Below are positions 19,839 through 31,227 of a stretch of DNA of 64,000 nucleotides, piece after piece. Each line of letters begins with the position of its first letter. The stretch's first letter is position 1. A program made the translations under genes and the position numbers. The stretch is from Francisella orientalis FNO12. Its GTDB lineage: Bacteria; Pseudomonadota; Gammaproteobacteria; Francisellales; Francisellaceae. The notes below the pieces were generated by a model. That model worked only from the letters and a program-made list of their open reading frames with translations. It was not told the DNA's origin and searched no databases. The stretch covers positions 620,001 through 684,000 of the forward strand of contig NZ_CP011921.2 in the NCBI RefSeq assembly GCF_001042525.2, written 5' to 3'.

Positions 19839-20489
19839 TTAGATAATGGGTAATTTCCATTTATATACTATCGACATGACTCTTATAGTTAATCCCAATC
19901 CGATAATTATTGCAGCACTAATATATAAATTCACATCCAAATATATAAAGATAATGTTCATACCTCCAACGACCGCTACTACAGATGCGTATAGTTCCGC
20001 TTTAAAGGCAACAGGGATATCATTACAGATCATATCTCTCATAATACCACCAGCTACACCATTAATTATAGCAATAACAATTCCAACTATAAAAACACTA
20101 AAGAACTTCATATGAAATACTTCTATGCAAATTTGGTACGCTATACTACTACCTATATATGCAAATGCAATAAGACCAATTGAGTCTAAGATCAAAAATA
20201 TTTTATAAAACTTATTTATATACTTTTGTGTAAAAATAGCAATAATAGAGAAACATAAACATATCACAATATAGTGAGGATGGAGCATAATGGTTACTGG
20301 TAGATTACCGAGTAGCAAATCTCTAACTACACCACCACCTAGAGCCGTTGTTAATGCGATTGCAACTACTCCAAAAGCATCCATGTTTCTTCGAGATGAT
20401 GAGATTACTCCGGTCATGCTTTCAGCAATTATGCCTATTAGGAACATAATAGTAAAAATAAAAGGGCCTGATATTCCAACGTGGTACAT
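19839..20489 (-). CDS. TRIC/UPF0126 family membrane protein
   Basis: 216 aa with seven predicted helices arranged as an internal duplication. The two GVRD-type motifs of the family appear as LGGGVVRDLLLGNLPV and AGGIMRDMICNDIPV. Bacterial TRIC proteins form potassium-type cation channels; the E. coli relative is YadS/YicG. The ATG at 20489 is preferred over TTG 20501 because GGAAATAATT gives a ribosome binding site at good spacing. It lies 33 bases downstream of rsmD on the same strand and may be cotranscribed. Confidence 0.88.
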   Translation of the reverse strand: MYHVGISGPFIFTIMFLIGIIAESMTGVISSSRRNMDAFGVVAIALTTALGGGVVRDLLLGNLPVTIMLHPHYIVICLCFSIIAIFTQKYINKFYKIFLILDSIGLIAFAYIGSSIAYQICIEVFHMKFFSVFIVGIVIAIINGVAGGIMRDMICNDIPVAFKAELYASVVAVVGGMNIIFIYLDVNLYISAAIIIGLGLTIRVMSIVYKWKLPII

Positions 20490-20521
20490 AATTATTTCCA
20501 AAAGCTAGAGTTGGCTATATT

Positions 20522-21100
20522 TTAGAGATTATTTTTAGAATTTAAATCATTTTTTATTATTAGTTTTGCAGAAATATTTGAAGTTGTTTTTTCTTTTAAT
20601 ATATCGAAACCATCAAGGTTATATTCAGCAGTTTTTTCAGTTTCTACATATAATAATGTTTCATTAGGGATATTATGATTTTTAAATATCGACTCTAGAG
20701 CTTTGGGAATAATATTTTTATTAAATAGAGGATCTAAAAATATAATTAGCTTAGAATTGTTGGCGTCAAAACTTGCAAGAGCATTTATGCTATCAGTTTT
20801 ATATATTTCATAATTCTGTATTTCTAATGTATTAATATTTTCTTTGATTTGTTGCATAGCTTTAAAATTAAGTTCATAAAATATGGCTTTTGAAGCGCCT
20901 CTTGATATACTTTCTATACCTAGGCTACCACTGCCAGCAAAAGCATCTATGCAAATGCTATCATGTATATATGGAGCTAACCAATTAAAGATAGTTTCTT
21001 TAAGCTGATCAGAAGTTGGACGTAAGCCATTCACATTGGGGAATTTTAGTCTTCGATTTTTGTATTTTCCAGATATTATACGAATAGTATTTGTCTTCAC
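20522..21100 (-). CDS. rsmD: 16S rRNA (guanine966-N2)-methyltransferase RsmD
   Basis: 192 aa class I SAM methyltransferase. The N-terminus RIISGKYKNRRLKFP...GLRPTSDQLKETIFNWL and motif I IDAFAGSGSLGIESISRGA are diagnostic of RsmD, which methylates G966 in 16S rRNA. The catalytic motif IV, normally (D/N)PP(F/Y), reads LDPLFNK here, so the second proline is Leu (CTA). The start is GTG at 21100, directly after the TAA of the upstream M16 gene. It is the last clear member of the lptF-lptG-M16-M16-rsmD run. Confidence 0.9.
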   Translation of the reverse strand: MKTNTIRIISGKYKNRRLKFPNVNGLRPTSDQLKETIFNWLAPYIHDSICIDAFAGSGSLGIESISRGASKAIFYELNFKAMQQIKENINTLEIQNYEIYKTDSINALASFDANNSKLIIFLDPLFNKNIIPKALESIFKNHNIPNETLLYVETEKTAEYNLDGFDILKEKTTSNISAKLIIKNDLNSKNNL

Positions 21101-22324
21101 TTATTCGATATCTCCAACCATTACAGTGATTATGTTATTTTCTTGTATAGATTGGTAAGCATTGTGAATTTGTGTAGCAGTAACATTATTAATATGCTCA
21201 ACATAGGTATCAAAAAAATCTAAAGGTAGATTTTTATTTGCAATTGAAGATAATATATTTAATTTAGAACTATTTTTTACACAGCTTAGTAAATGTGTTC
21301 CTTCAATATGCTTTTTAGAGTTTGTTAGAGTTTGTTCATCTATAGTAGAATTGATGAAATTACTGTAGACACTATCTATAGTTTCTAAAGCAAGATTTGG
21401 ATTACTTGTTTGAGCAGATATCACAAAGCTACCATAATCAGGATTAATGTTAGCAGTGCTTGAGATATTATAAACTAATCCAAGCTCTTCACGAACTTTA
21501 TTGAAAAGCAGAGAGTTTAAACCGTCACTACCAAGTATTTCATTTCCTAGTTTTAGTGGAAAATATAATGGATCATTAATATCAAGTAACAATTGATGAC
21601 CTGTTAGTATAGCAGTTTGTTTACTTGAGAACTTATTTTTAATTATTTGAGAGTTGTTTTTTTGTTGAGCAAATTTTTGCGTATTTTTTTTACCTTTTGG
21701 TAAAAAACTAACTAGGCTCTGAGAAATATCTTCAGCCTGTATTTTATCAATAGCACCAACTATACATATATTGGCATTGTTTGCACAAATATTTTCACTA
21801 AAGAAATCTTCAATATCTTTTTTTGATATTTTTTTAATAGTTTCTTTGTAGCCAATTGTTGGCTTGCTATAAGGATTATTTGCAAAAATATGCTTTGAAA
21901 ATTCAAGTGAAGCTAGGTAGTTAGGCTGTTGATATAAATAATCAATATGAGTAAGAGTCTGAATCTTTTCTCTTTCTAATATATCAGCATCAAAGTCAGG
22001 AATTGTGAAAATTTCTTGTAGTATATTAATAGTGTTATTAATAATATTACGGTCATTTAAAAGACGAATTTTTATATTAAAAAACTCTTTAGTAGTTTCT
22101 GAGTGTATAGATATTCCATTATCTGTTATTTTATTTATAAGTTCTTGTTCACTAGATTTTTGAGTTTTTGTGGCGAACATTCCTACTGCTAAATCAGTCA
22201 AGCCATTTAGATTGCTATCAAATGCTGACCCAGCTCTAAAGTTAAGCTGAATATCAACCATTGGTAGACTAGGAGATTCTTGGAAATATACTGTTGTATT
22301 ATCTATATCAAATTTATGGACCAT
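21101..22324 (-). CDS. M16 peptidase-family subunit lacking the zinc motif
   Basis: 407 aa, homologous to the downstream-half M16 subunits. The N-terminal region where M16 enzymes carry HxxEH reads GLTDLAVGMFATKTQ, so no zinc site is present. The C-terminal substrate-binding Arg-Tyr pair is kept in NKVREELGLVYNIS. Such subunits pair with a catalytic M16 partner, here the gene immediately upstream, with a 5-base gap. Known bacterial pairs degrade peptides in the envelope or cytoplasm. I see no strong signal peptide. Confidence 0.88.
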   Translation of the reverse strand: MVHKFDIDNTTVYFQESPSLPMVDIQLNFRAGSAFDSNLNGLTDLAVGMFATKTQKSSEQELINKITDNGISIHSETTKEFFNIKIRLLNDRNIINNTINILQEIFTIPDFDADILEREKIQTLTHIDYLYQQPNYLASLEFSKHIFANNPYSKPTIGYKETIKKISKKDIEDFFSENICANNANICIVGAIDKIQAEDISQSLVSFLPKGKKNTQKFAQQKNNSQIIKNKFSSKQTAILTGHQLLLDINDPLYFPLKLGNEILGSDGLNSLLFNKVREELGLVYNISSTANINPDYGSFVISAQTSNPNLALETIDSVYSNFINSTIDEQTLTNSKKHIEGTHLLSCVKNSSKLNILSSIANKNLPLDFFDTYVEHINNVTATQIHNAYQSIQENNIITVMVGDIE

Positions 22325-22329
22325 AGTTT

Positions 22330-23583
22330 CTAATCCTTTAATAAGTGAAGAGATGTAAGGTTGTTTTTGTCAAAATATCTATTAAGTACGCGATTAACGT
22401 CGTTAATTGAGACATCATAGAGTTTTTCAAGATATTTATAGTAGTCAACATCTAGATTTATACTAGCAAGAGAGCCTATCAAATTTGCTTGAGTTTCAAG
22501 TGAATCCATAGCAAACACTTTATCAGCTTTTATGGTTACTTTTGCTCTATTTAGTTGCTCTTGAGTTACGCCATCATTTTTGAGTTTATTAATACAGTTT
22601 TCTATTTTATTCTGAATCTTATCTAAGTTTTGATCATGGTTCGCTATGGCTGTGATCGTGAAAATATCTTCACCCTTTGTAAAAGGCGAGTATTCACTAT
22701 CTATATGACAACAAAGATTTTCATTTCTGACTAATTGCTGTTGTAATATTGATGCATCAGCACTACCAATAATAGTATTTAGGATCATTAAAGCAAAAGG
22801 ATCATTATCATGATAATCAGTTGTTAGCGAGGGTGTTATGTATCCTAATATCGTAGCATCGGTATCATTTGGTGATTTTTGTACTTTTGAATGCCTATAG
22901 CCAATATTTATTAAGCTTTGCTCTTTTTCTATATTAATCAATTTAGATTTTGGAATACCACCAAAGTAATCTTTTATCATGGGTATAGCAGATGATTTAT
23001 CAATATCACCTACAAGAACAATACTAGCATTGTTTGGAGCATAGTTTTGTTGATACCATTTTTTTAGATCATTAAGTGTATAGTTTTCAATATCTTCACG
23101 CCAGCCAATTATTGGAGTATGTCGAGAGTTATTTTGATATGCAAGTTTCATAAATTGTTCAAAAGCATAACTAAATGCTTTATCATCTACGCGTAGATTT
23201 CTTTCTTCAAGTACAACTTTTCTCTCTGGAATAAATTCATTTTCATCAAATAGTAAGTTTGACATTCTTGATGATTCAATAGATAGGCTTAGTTCTAGAT
23301 TTTTTTTATGCCAAAACTGATAATAAGCAGTATAGTCAAATCCTGTGAATGCATTTTGCACACCACCATTATTTCCAACTATACTGTTTAGCTCATCTTT
23401 AGTATATTTATCAGTACCTTTGAACATCATGTGTTCAAGCATATGAGATATGCCGGTTAGTTTAGTAGGTTCGTATGTTGATCCTACTTTATACCAAATT
23501 TGAGCGAGAGCAACAGGTGCTCTAGAGTCTTTTTTTATGTATATATTAAGATCATTATCAAGGGAGTATTTATCGATGCTCAT
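22330..23583 (-). CDS. M16 family zinc metallopeptidase, catalytic subunit
   Basis: 417 aa pitrilysin/processing-peptidase family (M16). The inverted zinc motif HMLEHMMFKGT (HxxEH) and the downstream glutamate region SSRMSNLLFDENEFIPERKV (with EE in VVLEERN) are intact. It is part of a minus-strand run lptF-lptG-M16-M16-rsmD with short gaps. The partner M16 subunit lacks the zinc motif, which suggests an obligate heterodimer. The substrate is unknown. No N-terminal signal sequence is evident. Confidence 0.92.
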   Translation of the reverse strand: MSIDKYSLDNDLNIYIKKDSRAPVALAQIWYKVGSTYEPTKLTGISHMLEHMMFKGTDKYTKDELNSIVGNNGGVQNAFTGFDYTAYYQFWHKKNLELSLSIESSRMSNLLFDENEFIPERKVVLEERNLRVDDKAFSYAFEQFMKLAYQNNSRHTPIIGWREDIENYTLNDLKKWYQQNYAPNNASIVLVGDIDKSSAIPMIKDYFGGIPKSKLINIEKEQSLINIGYRHSKVQKSPNDTDATILGYITPSLTTDYHDNDPFALMILNTIIGSADASILQQQLVRNENLCCHIDSEYSPFTKGEDIFTITAIANHDQNLDKIQNKIENCINKLKNDGVTQEQLNRAKVTIKADKVFAMDSLETQANLIGSLASINLDVDYYKYLEKLYDVSINDVNRVLNRYFDKNNLTSLHLLKD

Positions 23584-23592
23584 ATAAATTTC

Positions 23593-24651
23593 TTATGTTT
23601 CTTTAGATTTTATAAATAGATAAATTAGTAATATCAATGCAATAACCGTAGGACCTGCAGCACCAAGTATAGTTGGTAGGTGTAGAATTAATGCAATTGG
23701 ACCAAATATTTGGTTAATAATAAAAAATGCAAAACCAAAAAATGCACCTAAGAGTAATTTAAGTATTAGTGTCGATGATCTGGTTGATCCGATACTTAAT
23801 GGTACAGAAAGTAGTATTAATACCATTAATGCTAATGGTTGGAAAATCTCTTGCCAAAATTTTAGTGATATTGAATCTTTGGCTTGGCTATTAGATAACA
23901 TATATCTAGTCAACTGAGTGAAATTTAGATAATCATTATCGTTGATAGTGATAACTTTAGCTACAGATATTGGTATGGGGTTAGACCAGATAGCTTTATA
24001 AACATCTCCCTTAACACTAATATGTTTAGCGTATTTGTTAGGAAGTGTAACAACACTGACATCAAATACATTCGCTGTAGCATCGTTCACATATTCAGCT
24101 TTTTCAGCATATCTAACTTCCTGTACTTGGTTATCTTTAGTTATAAATTTTCTTATGCCGTATGCTTTTCCTTCATTTGGATCGATATTTGAGATATTCA
24201 TGAAGCCATCAGGAGTTTTTAGCCATAAATCATGAGTGTTATATGCCACGGTATTTGAATCAGCAAGTTTTTGTAAAACTGGGGCAATATACCCACCAAA
24301 AACCATAGTGACTATAGAACCTATAATGCCAACTAATACAACTCCCTTTGCGATTTGAGCTGTAGAGCGACCAAAAGATCTTAATACTATAATCTCGGAG
24401 TTGTTAGCAAGTAAGCTAAGTCCCATTAGAGCACCAACCATAGCACAAGCTGGAAGTAGTGTGTATAAAATGCCTGGTAATTGGTATATGGTTAATATAA
24501 TAAGTTCTATATTGCTTGCGCCTGTATCATTGTTACTTACCTGTGCTAGATAAGTAAAAATAAAAAACAAGATACAGAAAATTAAACTTACAATAAGAAA
24601 GCTACTAAATACTGTTTTGAATATGTAGCGATCAATACGGTTTAAAAACAT
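23593..24651 (-). CDS. lptG: LPS export ABC transporter permease LptG
   Basis: 352 aa. Together with LptF it forms the transmembrane core of LptB2FG, which extracts lipopolysaccharide from the inner membrane. It opens with NRIDRYIFKTVFSSFLIVSL, typical of LptG (helix 1), has the coupling-helix region LRSFGRSTAQIAKG, a large periplasmic domain (about residues 130-260) and three C-terminal helices. The ATG directly follows the lptF stop with no gap, indicating translational coupling. Confidence 0.95.
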   Translation of the reverse strand: MFLNRIDRYIFKTVFSSFLIVSLIFCILFFIFTYLAQVSNNDTGASNIELIILTIYQLPGILYTLLPACAMVGALMGLSLLANNSEIIVLRSFGRSTAQIAKGVVLVGIIGSIVTMVFGGYIAPVLQKLADSNTVAYNTHDLWLKTPDGFMNISNIDPNEGKAYGIRKFITKDNQVQEVRYAEKAEYVNDATANVFDVSVVTLPNKYAKHISVKGDVYKAIWSNPIPISVAKVITINDNDYLNFTQLTRYMLSNSQAKDSISLKFWQEIFQPLALMVLILLSVPLSIGSTRSSTLILKLLLGAFFGFAFFIINQIFGPIALILHLPTILGAAGPTVIALILLIYLFIKSKET

Positions 24652-25734
24652 TTATTTTTCCTTCTTAGAAGATCCATTATCTTTTTTGATTGTTCTAATA
24701 GCATAAATTATAAAAAAGATATGAGAAAGCCAAAGTCCTATCCAAACTGGTAATTTACCGCCAGTCATTAGTGTGTTCACAAACATGTTGCTACACAAAT
24801 ACACTGCTAGAACAATAACAGAGGGTAGTAGTTTAGCATATTTGTTCTGTCTTGGTCTTAGTCGGCAAAGCGCAAGTGCTAGTAGTGATGCTACTATGAC
24901 AGAAATCGAGTTGTTAATGCGCCCAAAGAACTCTCCGCGAGAGACTGTACCATCATCTTTGTCAGTAAAGTTTTCTATAAGAGTGTGCATATATAGTCTA
25001 TCAACTTTATCATGATTATAATCACGATCAGAAGTGTCAAAAATAGTATAGATAGCATTTTTAGCCGTGTTATAAGTGTGTTCGTATGTTTTGGGTTCTT
25101 TTGTGTATATGTGAGCATCATGGAAGTCTACATATGCAGCGTCCTTATCTGTTATAACTTCTGCGACAGGTGCAGTTACTACTTTGTATTCATCACTATT
25201 ATCCGTAGCCATATACAAAAAGACATCTTTAAGGGTGTTACCTGATTTGCTTTTTATATATATAACTTTTCCATCAGTAGTTTTAATTATTTTGTCATCG
25301 GTTATTGAGGACAAAAGAGCTTTTGCTGTTAGCGAAGCTTGATAAATATCCTGAGTTTGCTTAGATAAGGGGTTAATATACATTACGGTCAAAAATGTAA
25401 TGATTGTCAGAGCATACACAGGTTTCATGGTATTTTTAACAATTTGCATCCATGTAACTCCACCTGCTAGAGTTACAAACATTTCATTATTCGCAAAGTA
25501 TTTACCAAAACAAATCACAATAGCGAGAAATATTGCAATAGGAGCTACAAGACTTACGTTTCCAGGTATTGTTAGTATCACAAACTTTATAATTGAGTCA
25601 ATGCCTAAACCTTGCGAGTATGCTTGTTGAAAAAGTCGAATAAGTAAGTTAGCCGATACAATAGATATTATGAATAATGTAATCGATGTAAAGGTATTAA
25701 CTATGTCTTTATTGTAATATTTTTCAAGAATCAA
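24652..25734 (-). CDS. lptF: LPS export ABC transporter permease LptF
   Basis: 360 aa partner of LptG in the LPS-extraction ABC transporter. It has three N-terminal helices, including NMFVT-type coupling region FANNEMFVTLAGGVTWMQIV, a periplasmic jellyroll domain and three C-terminal helices. The start used is TTG at 25734 without a clear ribosome binding site. No better ATG lies upstream in frame. It is divergent from pepA, a conserved arrangement in gammaproteobacteria. Confidence 0.93.
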   Translation of the reverse strand: MILEKYYNKDIVNTFTSITLFIISIVSANLLIRLFQQAYSQGLGIDSIIKFVILTIPGNVSLVAPIAIFLAIVICFGKYFANNEMFVTLAGGVTWMQIVKNTMKPVYALTIITFLTVMYINPLSKQTQDIYQASLTAKALLSSITDDKIIKTTDGKVIYIKSKSGNTLKDVFLYMATDNSDEYKVVTAPVAEVITDKDAAYVDFHDAHIYTKEPKTYEHTYNTAKNAIYTIFDTSDRDYNHDKVDRLYMHTLIENFTDKDDGTVSRGEFFGRINNSISVIVASLLALALCRLRPRQNKYAKLLPSVIVLAVYLCSNMFVNTLMTGGKLPVWIGLWLSHIFFIIYAIRTIKKDNGSSKKEK

Positions 25735-25897
25735 TGTATGTCACTGTGTATATAATAATTATGCTAACTGCAATTCTATATTTTTTACAAGCAAAAGTCA
25801 GTAGATAAGAATAACTAGCTTTTAAATTTTAATGCGAGAAATATTCTTTTTTGATATTATGTTATAAAATTGTGTTACAAGTAATATAGGATATCTA

Positions 25898-27337
25898 ATG
25901 AAAATCGTTGTAAATAGTCAGTCGACTTTGTCTGCTGAGGTATTAATCGTTGCTGAAGAAAATCTCAAGAAATTAATTGCCGAAACAAAATGCCCGAATT
26001 CTAAATCTTTATTAGATAAAAAAGTTTTTAAAGCAGAGTCTGGTGAGGTTCTTCCTTTGCTACATGGTGATAAGGTTGTGATTCTTTTAGGTCTTGGTCT
26101 TAGACAAGATTTTATAGCATCAGAATATGATAAGGTTATTGCTAAGGCGGCTGAGCAACTTAAAAAACTCAATATAAAAGAAGTTTCTGTAAACATAGAT
26201 TATATATTTGATAATGCTAACGTGAAGCAATTTGCATTAGACACTGTTAGAGCGTTTATTTCTGAAACTTATGTTTTCGATCAGCTAAAATCTAAAAAGG
26301 AAAATTTCTCATTAGAAGCTATTGAGTTGGTGTATTCAGGTAATCAAGATCTTGAAGAGTCTGCTAAGATTGGTTCGGCGATTGCATGTGGCCAAAACTA
26401 TGCTAAAGACTTACAAAATCTTCCTGCTAATATCTGTAATACTGACTATATGTTAAATGAAGCTAGAGATTTAACATCTAAGTATGAAACATTTAATCTT
26501 AACTATCTAGATCAAGATGCAATGGCAGAGCTTGGTATGGGTTGTGCTCTAGCTGTAGGTCGTGGATCTGATATGTCTAATTATACTGTTTGTATGGAGT
26601 ATAATGGAGGAGACGAAAATAAAGCGCCTATAGTACTGGTTGGTAAAGGTTTAGTCTTTGATAATGGCGGTATTTGTATTAAACCAGCAGCTGGGATGGA
26701 CTCTATGAAAATGGATATGGGTGGTGCTGCAGCTGTTATGGGTACAATGAAAGCTTTAGCGATGATAAACCTTCCTATAAATGTAGTTGGAGTTATGGGA
26801 TTAGCAGAAAATGCTGTAGATGCTAGGTCTTATAGACCTGGTGATGTACTTAAGAGTATGAAGGGTATAACAGTAGAAGTAAGCAACACAGATGCGGAAG
26901 GCCGTTTGGTGCTTTGTGATACATTAACTTATATCGGTAAATATAATCCAAAAGCAGTTGTCAATATGGCAACTCTAACTGGTGCTATGATTATATCTTT
27001 AGGTGATGCTTTTTCTGGATTGTTTGCAAATAGTGATAAGTTAGCTAATAGTCTTCAGCAAGCTGCTGATGCCTCTAATGATTTGGTGTGGAGATTACCT
27101 TTACATAAACCATACCTTAAGAAATTAGAAAGTAAAGTTGCTGATATGGATAATTGTGGTCGTGATAGATCAGCTGGATCTATAGTTGCTGGATTATTCT
27201 TATCAAAATTTACAGAAGACTATGAATGGGCTCATCTTGATATCGCAGGGTCTGCAATGGGAGATTTTGCTAGCTGTAAAGCAACAGGTAGACCAGTGCC
27301 ATTACTAGTACATTATCTTTTATCTCAGGCTAAATAG
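25898..27337 (+). CDS. pepA: Leucyl aminopeptidase PepA
   Basis: 479 aa M17 family metalloaminopeptidase removing N-terminal residues from peptides in the cytoplasm. Metal-binding and catalytic segments are present: GKGLVFDNGGICIKPAAGMD, MKMDMGGAAAVMG and the family signature NTDAEGRLVLCDTL (around residue 330). Length is within the usual range. It is preceded by a GATATC-rich divergent region shared with lptF. In E. coli PepA also binds DNA; whether that holds here cannot be told. Confidence 0.96.
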   Translation: MKIVVNSQSTLSAEVLIVAEENLKKLIAETKCPNSKSLLDKKVFKAESGEVLPLLHGDKVVILLGLGLRQDFIASEYDKVIAKAAEQLKKLNIKEVSVNIDYIFDNANVKQFALDTVRAFISETYVFDQLKSKKENFSLEAIELVYSGNQDLEESAKIGSAIACGQNYAKDLQNLPANICNTDYMLNEARDLTSKYETFNLNYLDQDAMAELGMGCALAVGRGSDMSNYTVCMEYNGGDENKAPIVLVGKGLVFDNGGICIKPAAGMDSMKMDMGGAAAVMGTMKALAMINLPINVVGVMGLAENAVDARSYRPGDVLKSMKGITVEVSNTDAEGRLVLCDTLTYIGKYNPKAVVNMATLTGAMIISLGDAFSGLFANSDKLANSLQQAADASNDLVWRLPLHKPYLKKLESKVADMDNCGRDRSAGSIVAGLFLSKFTEDYEWAHLDIAGSAMGDFASCKATGRPVPLLVHYLLSQAK

Positions 27338-27363
27338 TAGATTATTAGCTTATCTATCTCTAG

Positions 27364-27388
27364 CATATTTTTTCTAATATGATATAAT
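27364..27388 (+). promoter_or_regulatory. guaB upstream inverted repeat and -10 box
   Basis: CATATT (27364-27369) and AATATG (27376-27381) form a 6-6-6 inverted repeat that abuts TATAAT (27383-27388), the likely -10 of guaB. It could be an operator. No clear -35 hexamer is visible. Confidence 0.4.
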
Positions 27389-27425
27389 ATTTCTGTAATT
27401 AAATATCACCTCTTTTAGATTTTAA

Positions 27426-28901
<1,476 letters not shown>

Positions 28902-28962
28902 AATTTCTTGATTATTGTCATAGTAAGTTATAATTTACTATTATTTTCTAAATATAAAAACA

Positions 28963-29616
28963 ATGTCACAAGCTATACTGTTCTTAAATGGTAGTATTGA
29001 TTTATTTTTTTGTGAAAAGTATATTCAGAGCAGTTTTAATGATCTTGATATATTTTGTGCAGATGGTGCCTACGAAAAGATCAATAAATCTAAGTATTTA
29101 AATTCAAAAGTCAAAAAAGTTATAGGCGACTTTGATTCGTTTGCTGTTTTAAATGATGAACTATTTCTCATTGATAAGGATCAATATTCTACTGATTTCG
29201 AAAAATCACTAGAATATATAATATCTCTAGGTGGTTCAAAAATCTATGTGTTTGGTGCATCAGAAGGAGAAATGGATCATTTCTTATGTAATATTACTAT
29301 TGCTAAAAACTATATACAAAATATAGAGATTGAGTTTATAGATATATATTCTAGATACTTCTTTATACCTAAAAAATATATTGTCAGTAGTGTATTGGGT
29401 AAGATGTTTTCAGTTATGCCTTTTGGATATGCAGAAAATATATATTATAATGGTCTTAGGTATCCTTTAAGCGGAGCAAGCTTGAGTATAGATACCGGTA
29501 CAGGTGCAAGAAATTATGCCATAGAAGATAAGGTTGAGATATCTTATTCAAGTGGGGATATTTTATTGTTTATATCGCATGCAAAATATAAGGATAGATT
29601 AAATGCTATTTTGTAA
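28963..29616 (+). CDS. Thiamine pyrophosphokinase
   Basis: 217 aa. The metal/thiamine-binding signature GDFDSF and the [12 protein letters not shown] segment are those of thiamine pyrophosphokinases, which transfer pyrophosphate from ATP to thiamine. [14 protein letters not shown] matches the conserved GxxGxRxDHxxxN region, with Arg replaced by Glu/Met. Without a biosynthetic thi cluster nearby this suggests salvage of imported thiamine. The stop overlaps the pgi start by 14 bases. Confidence 0.88.
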   Translation: MSQAILFLNGSIDLFFCEKYIQSSFNDLDIFCADGAYEKINKSKYLNSKVKKVIGDFDSFAVLNDELFLIDKDQYSTDFEKSLEYIISLGGSKIYVFGASEGEMDHFLCNITIAKNYIQNIEIEFIDIYSRYFFIPKKYIVSSVLGKMFSVMPFGYAENIYYNGLRYPLSGASLSIDTGTGARNYAIEDKVEISYSSGDILLFISHAKYKDRLNAIL

Positions 29617-31225
29617 TGATTCTAATAAAGAGCTAAAAGAACAGAAAGTAAGCTTATCACATGAGTTTGCTACAGATAATCACAGAGTTAAGAAATTATC
29701 TTTAAAGTTTGAGAATATATATTTTGATTATTCAAAAAATCTTGTAAATGACAGTATATTGAAAACTCTTTTGGAGTCAGGTAGTAAATCTAATCTTAAA
29801 AATAAAATCCAGCAGATGTTTGCAGGAGAAAAAATTAACTCTACCGAGAATCGATCGGTTTTACATACTGCATTACGCGATTTGTCTAATTCTCCATTAG
29901 TTATAGATGGACAAGATATTCGTAAAGAGGTAAATGAAGAAAAACAACGTGTAAAAGCTCTTGTTGAAAAAGTAACATCAGGAGAGTGGAAAGGTTTTTC
30001 AGGTAAAAGAGTTACGGATATTGTGAATATTGGAATTGGTGGTTCAGATCTTGGACCTAAGATGGTTGTCAGAGCATTACAACCTTATCATTGTACTGGA
30101 TTAAAAGTACATTTTGTTTCAAATGTTGATGCTGATTCATTGCTACAAGCTTTGCATGTTATTGATCCTGAGACAACCTTATTTATTGTGGCCTCTAAAT
30201 CATTTTCAACAGAGGAGACTCTGCTAAATTCTATTTCAGCTAGAGAGTGGTTACTTGATCATTATGAAGATGAAAAAGCTGTAGCTAACCATTTTGTTGC
30301 CATATCTAGTAAATTAGATAAAGTAGAAGAGTTTGGTATAAATCTTGAACATTGCTACAAAATGTGGGATTGGGTTGGTGGTCGCTATTCATTATGGTCA
30401 TCAATAGGGATGTCGATAGCTTTTGCAGTTGGCTATGATAATTTTGAGAAACTTTTAGCAGGTGCTTATTCTATCGATAAGCACTTTAAAGAAACCGAGT
30501 TTGATAAAAATATTCCAGTTATTATGGGGCTATTAGCAAGCTACTACTCTTGTGCTTATCACAGTCAATCACAAGCTTTACTTCCTTATGATGAGAGACT
30601 TTGTTATTTTGTCGACTATCTTCAACAGGCCGATATGGAAAGTAATGGTAAATCAGTAAATCTTGCAGGTGAGGGTGTTGATTATCAAACAGGTGTTGTC
30701 CTTTGGGGTGGTGTTGGAACGAATGGACAACATGCTTTTCATCAGCTTTTACATCAAGGTAATGTTTTTATTCCAGTTGATTTTATTGCTGTAGCGACAA
30801 GTCATCATAGTTATGATAATCATCAACTGGCTTTACTGGCTAATTGTTTTGCTCAGTCACAAGCGCTAATGTTTGGACAATCTTATGATATGGTTTATAA
30901 TGAGCTCTTAAATTCTGGTTTGAGTGAGGTTCAAGCAAAACAGTTAGCACCTCACAACGTGATTACAGGAGATAGACCGAGTACGACAATTTTATTAGAT
31001 GAGTTGAGTCCATATACTCTAGGAGCACTTATAGCCTTGTATGAACACAAGATATTTGTTCAAGGAGTGTTATGGGATATCAATAGTTATGATCAATGGG
31101 GTGTTGAGCTTGGTAAAAAACTGGGTAAAAATATTTTAAAGGCAATCAGTGATGACTCTTCAAAGGAGTATCAAAACTTAGATGAGTCAACTAAGTGGCT
31201 CATAGCGAAGGTAAAAAATAAATAA
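29603..31225 (+). CDS. pgi: Glucose-6-phosphate isomerase
   Basis: 540 aa, interconverting glucose-6-phosphate and fructose-6-phosphate. Family signatures are visible: [18 protein letters not shown], the [15 protein letters not shown] segment and [10 protein letters not shown]. Length is close to the E. coli protein (about 549). It overlaps the thiamine pyrophosphokinase by 14 bases and the stop overlaps the first ATG of the broken pseudopilin gene by one base. Confidence 0.97.
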   Translation: MLFCNDSNKELKEQKVSLSHEFATDNHRVKKLSLKFENIYFDYSKNLVNDSILKTLLESGSKSNLKNKIQQMFAGEKINSTENRSVLHTALRDLSNSPLVIDGQDIRKEVNEEKQRVKALVEKVTSGEWKGFSGKRVTDIVNIGIGGSDLGPKMVVRALQPYHCTGLKVHFVSNVDADSLLQALHVIDPETTLFIVASKSFSTEETLLNSISAREWLLDHYEDEKAVANHFVAISSKLDKVEEFGINLEHCYKMWDWVGGRYSLWSSIGMSIAFAVGYDNFEKLLAGAYSIDKHFKETEFDKNIPVIMGLLASYYSCAYHSQSQALLPYDERLCYFVDYLQQADMESNGKSVNLAGEGVDYQTGVVLWGGVGTNGQHAFHQLLHQGNVFIPVDFIAVATSHHSYDNHQLALLANCFAQSQALMFGQSYDMVYNELLNSGLSEVQAKQLAPHNVITGDRPSTTILLDELSPYTLGALIALYEHKIFVQGVLWDINSYDQWGVELGKKLGKNILKAISDDSSKEYQNLDESTKWLIAKVKNK

Positions 31226-31227
31226 TG

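Noticed and set aside
24773-25630. Three plus-strand open frames over lptF
   Set aside because: Antisense to lptF, no initiation signals and no family features.
25918-26196. Minus-strand open frame inside pepA
   Set aside because: Antisense shadow of a strongly supported gene.
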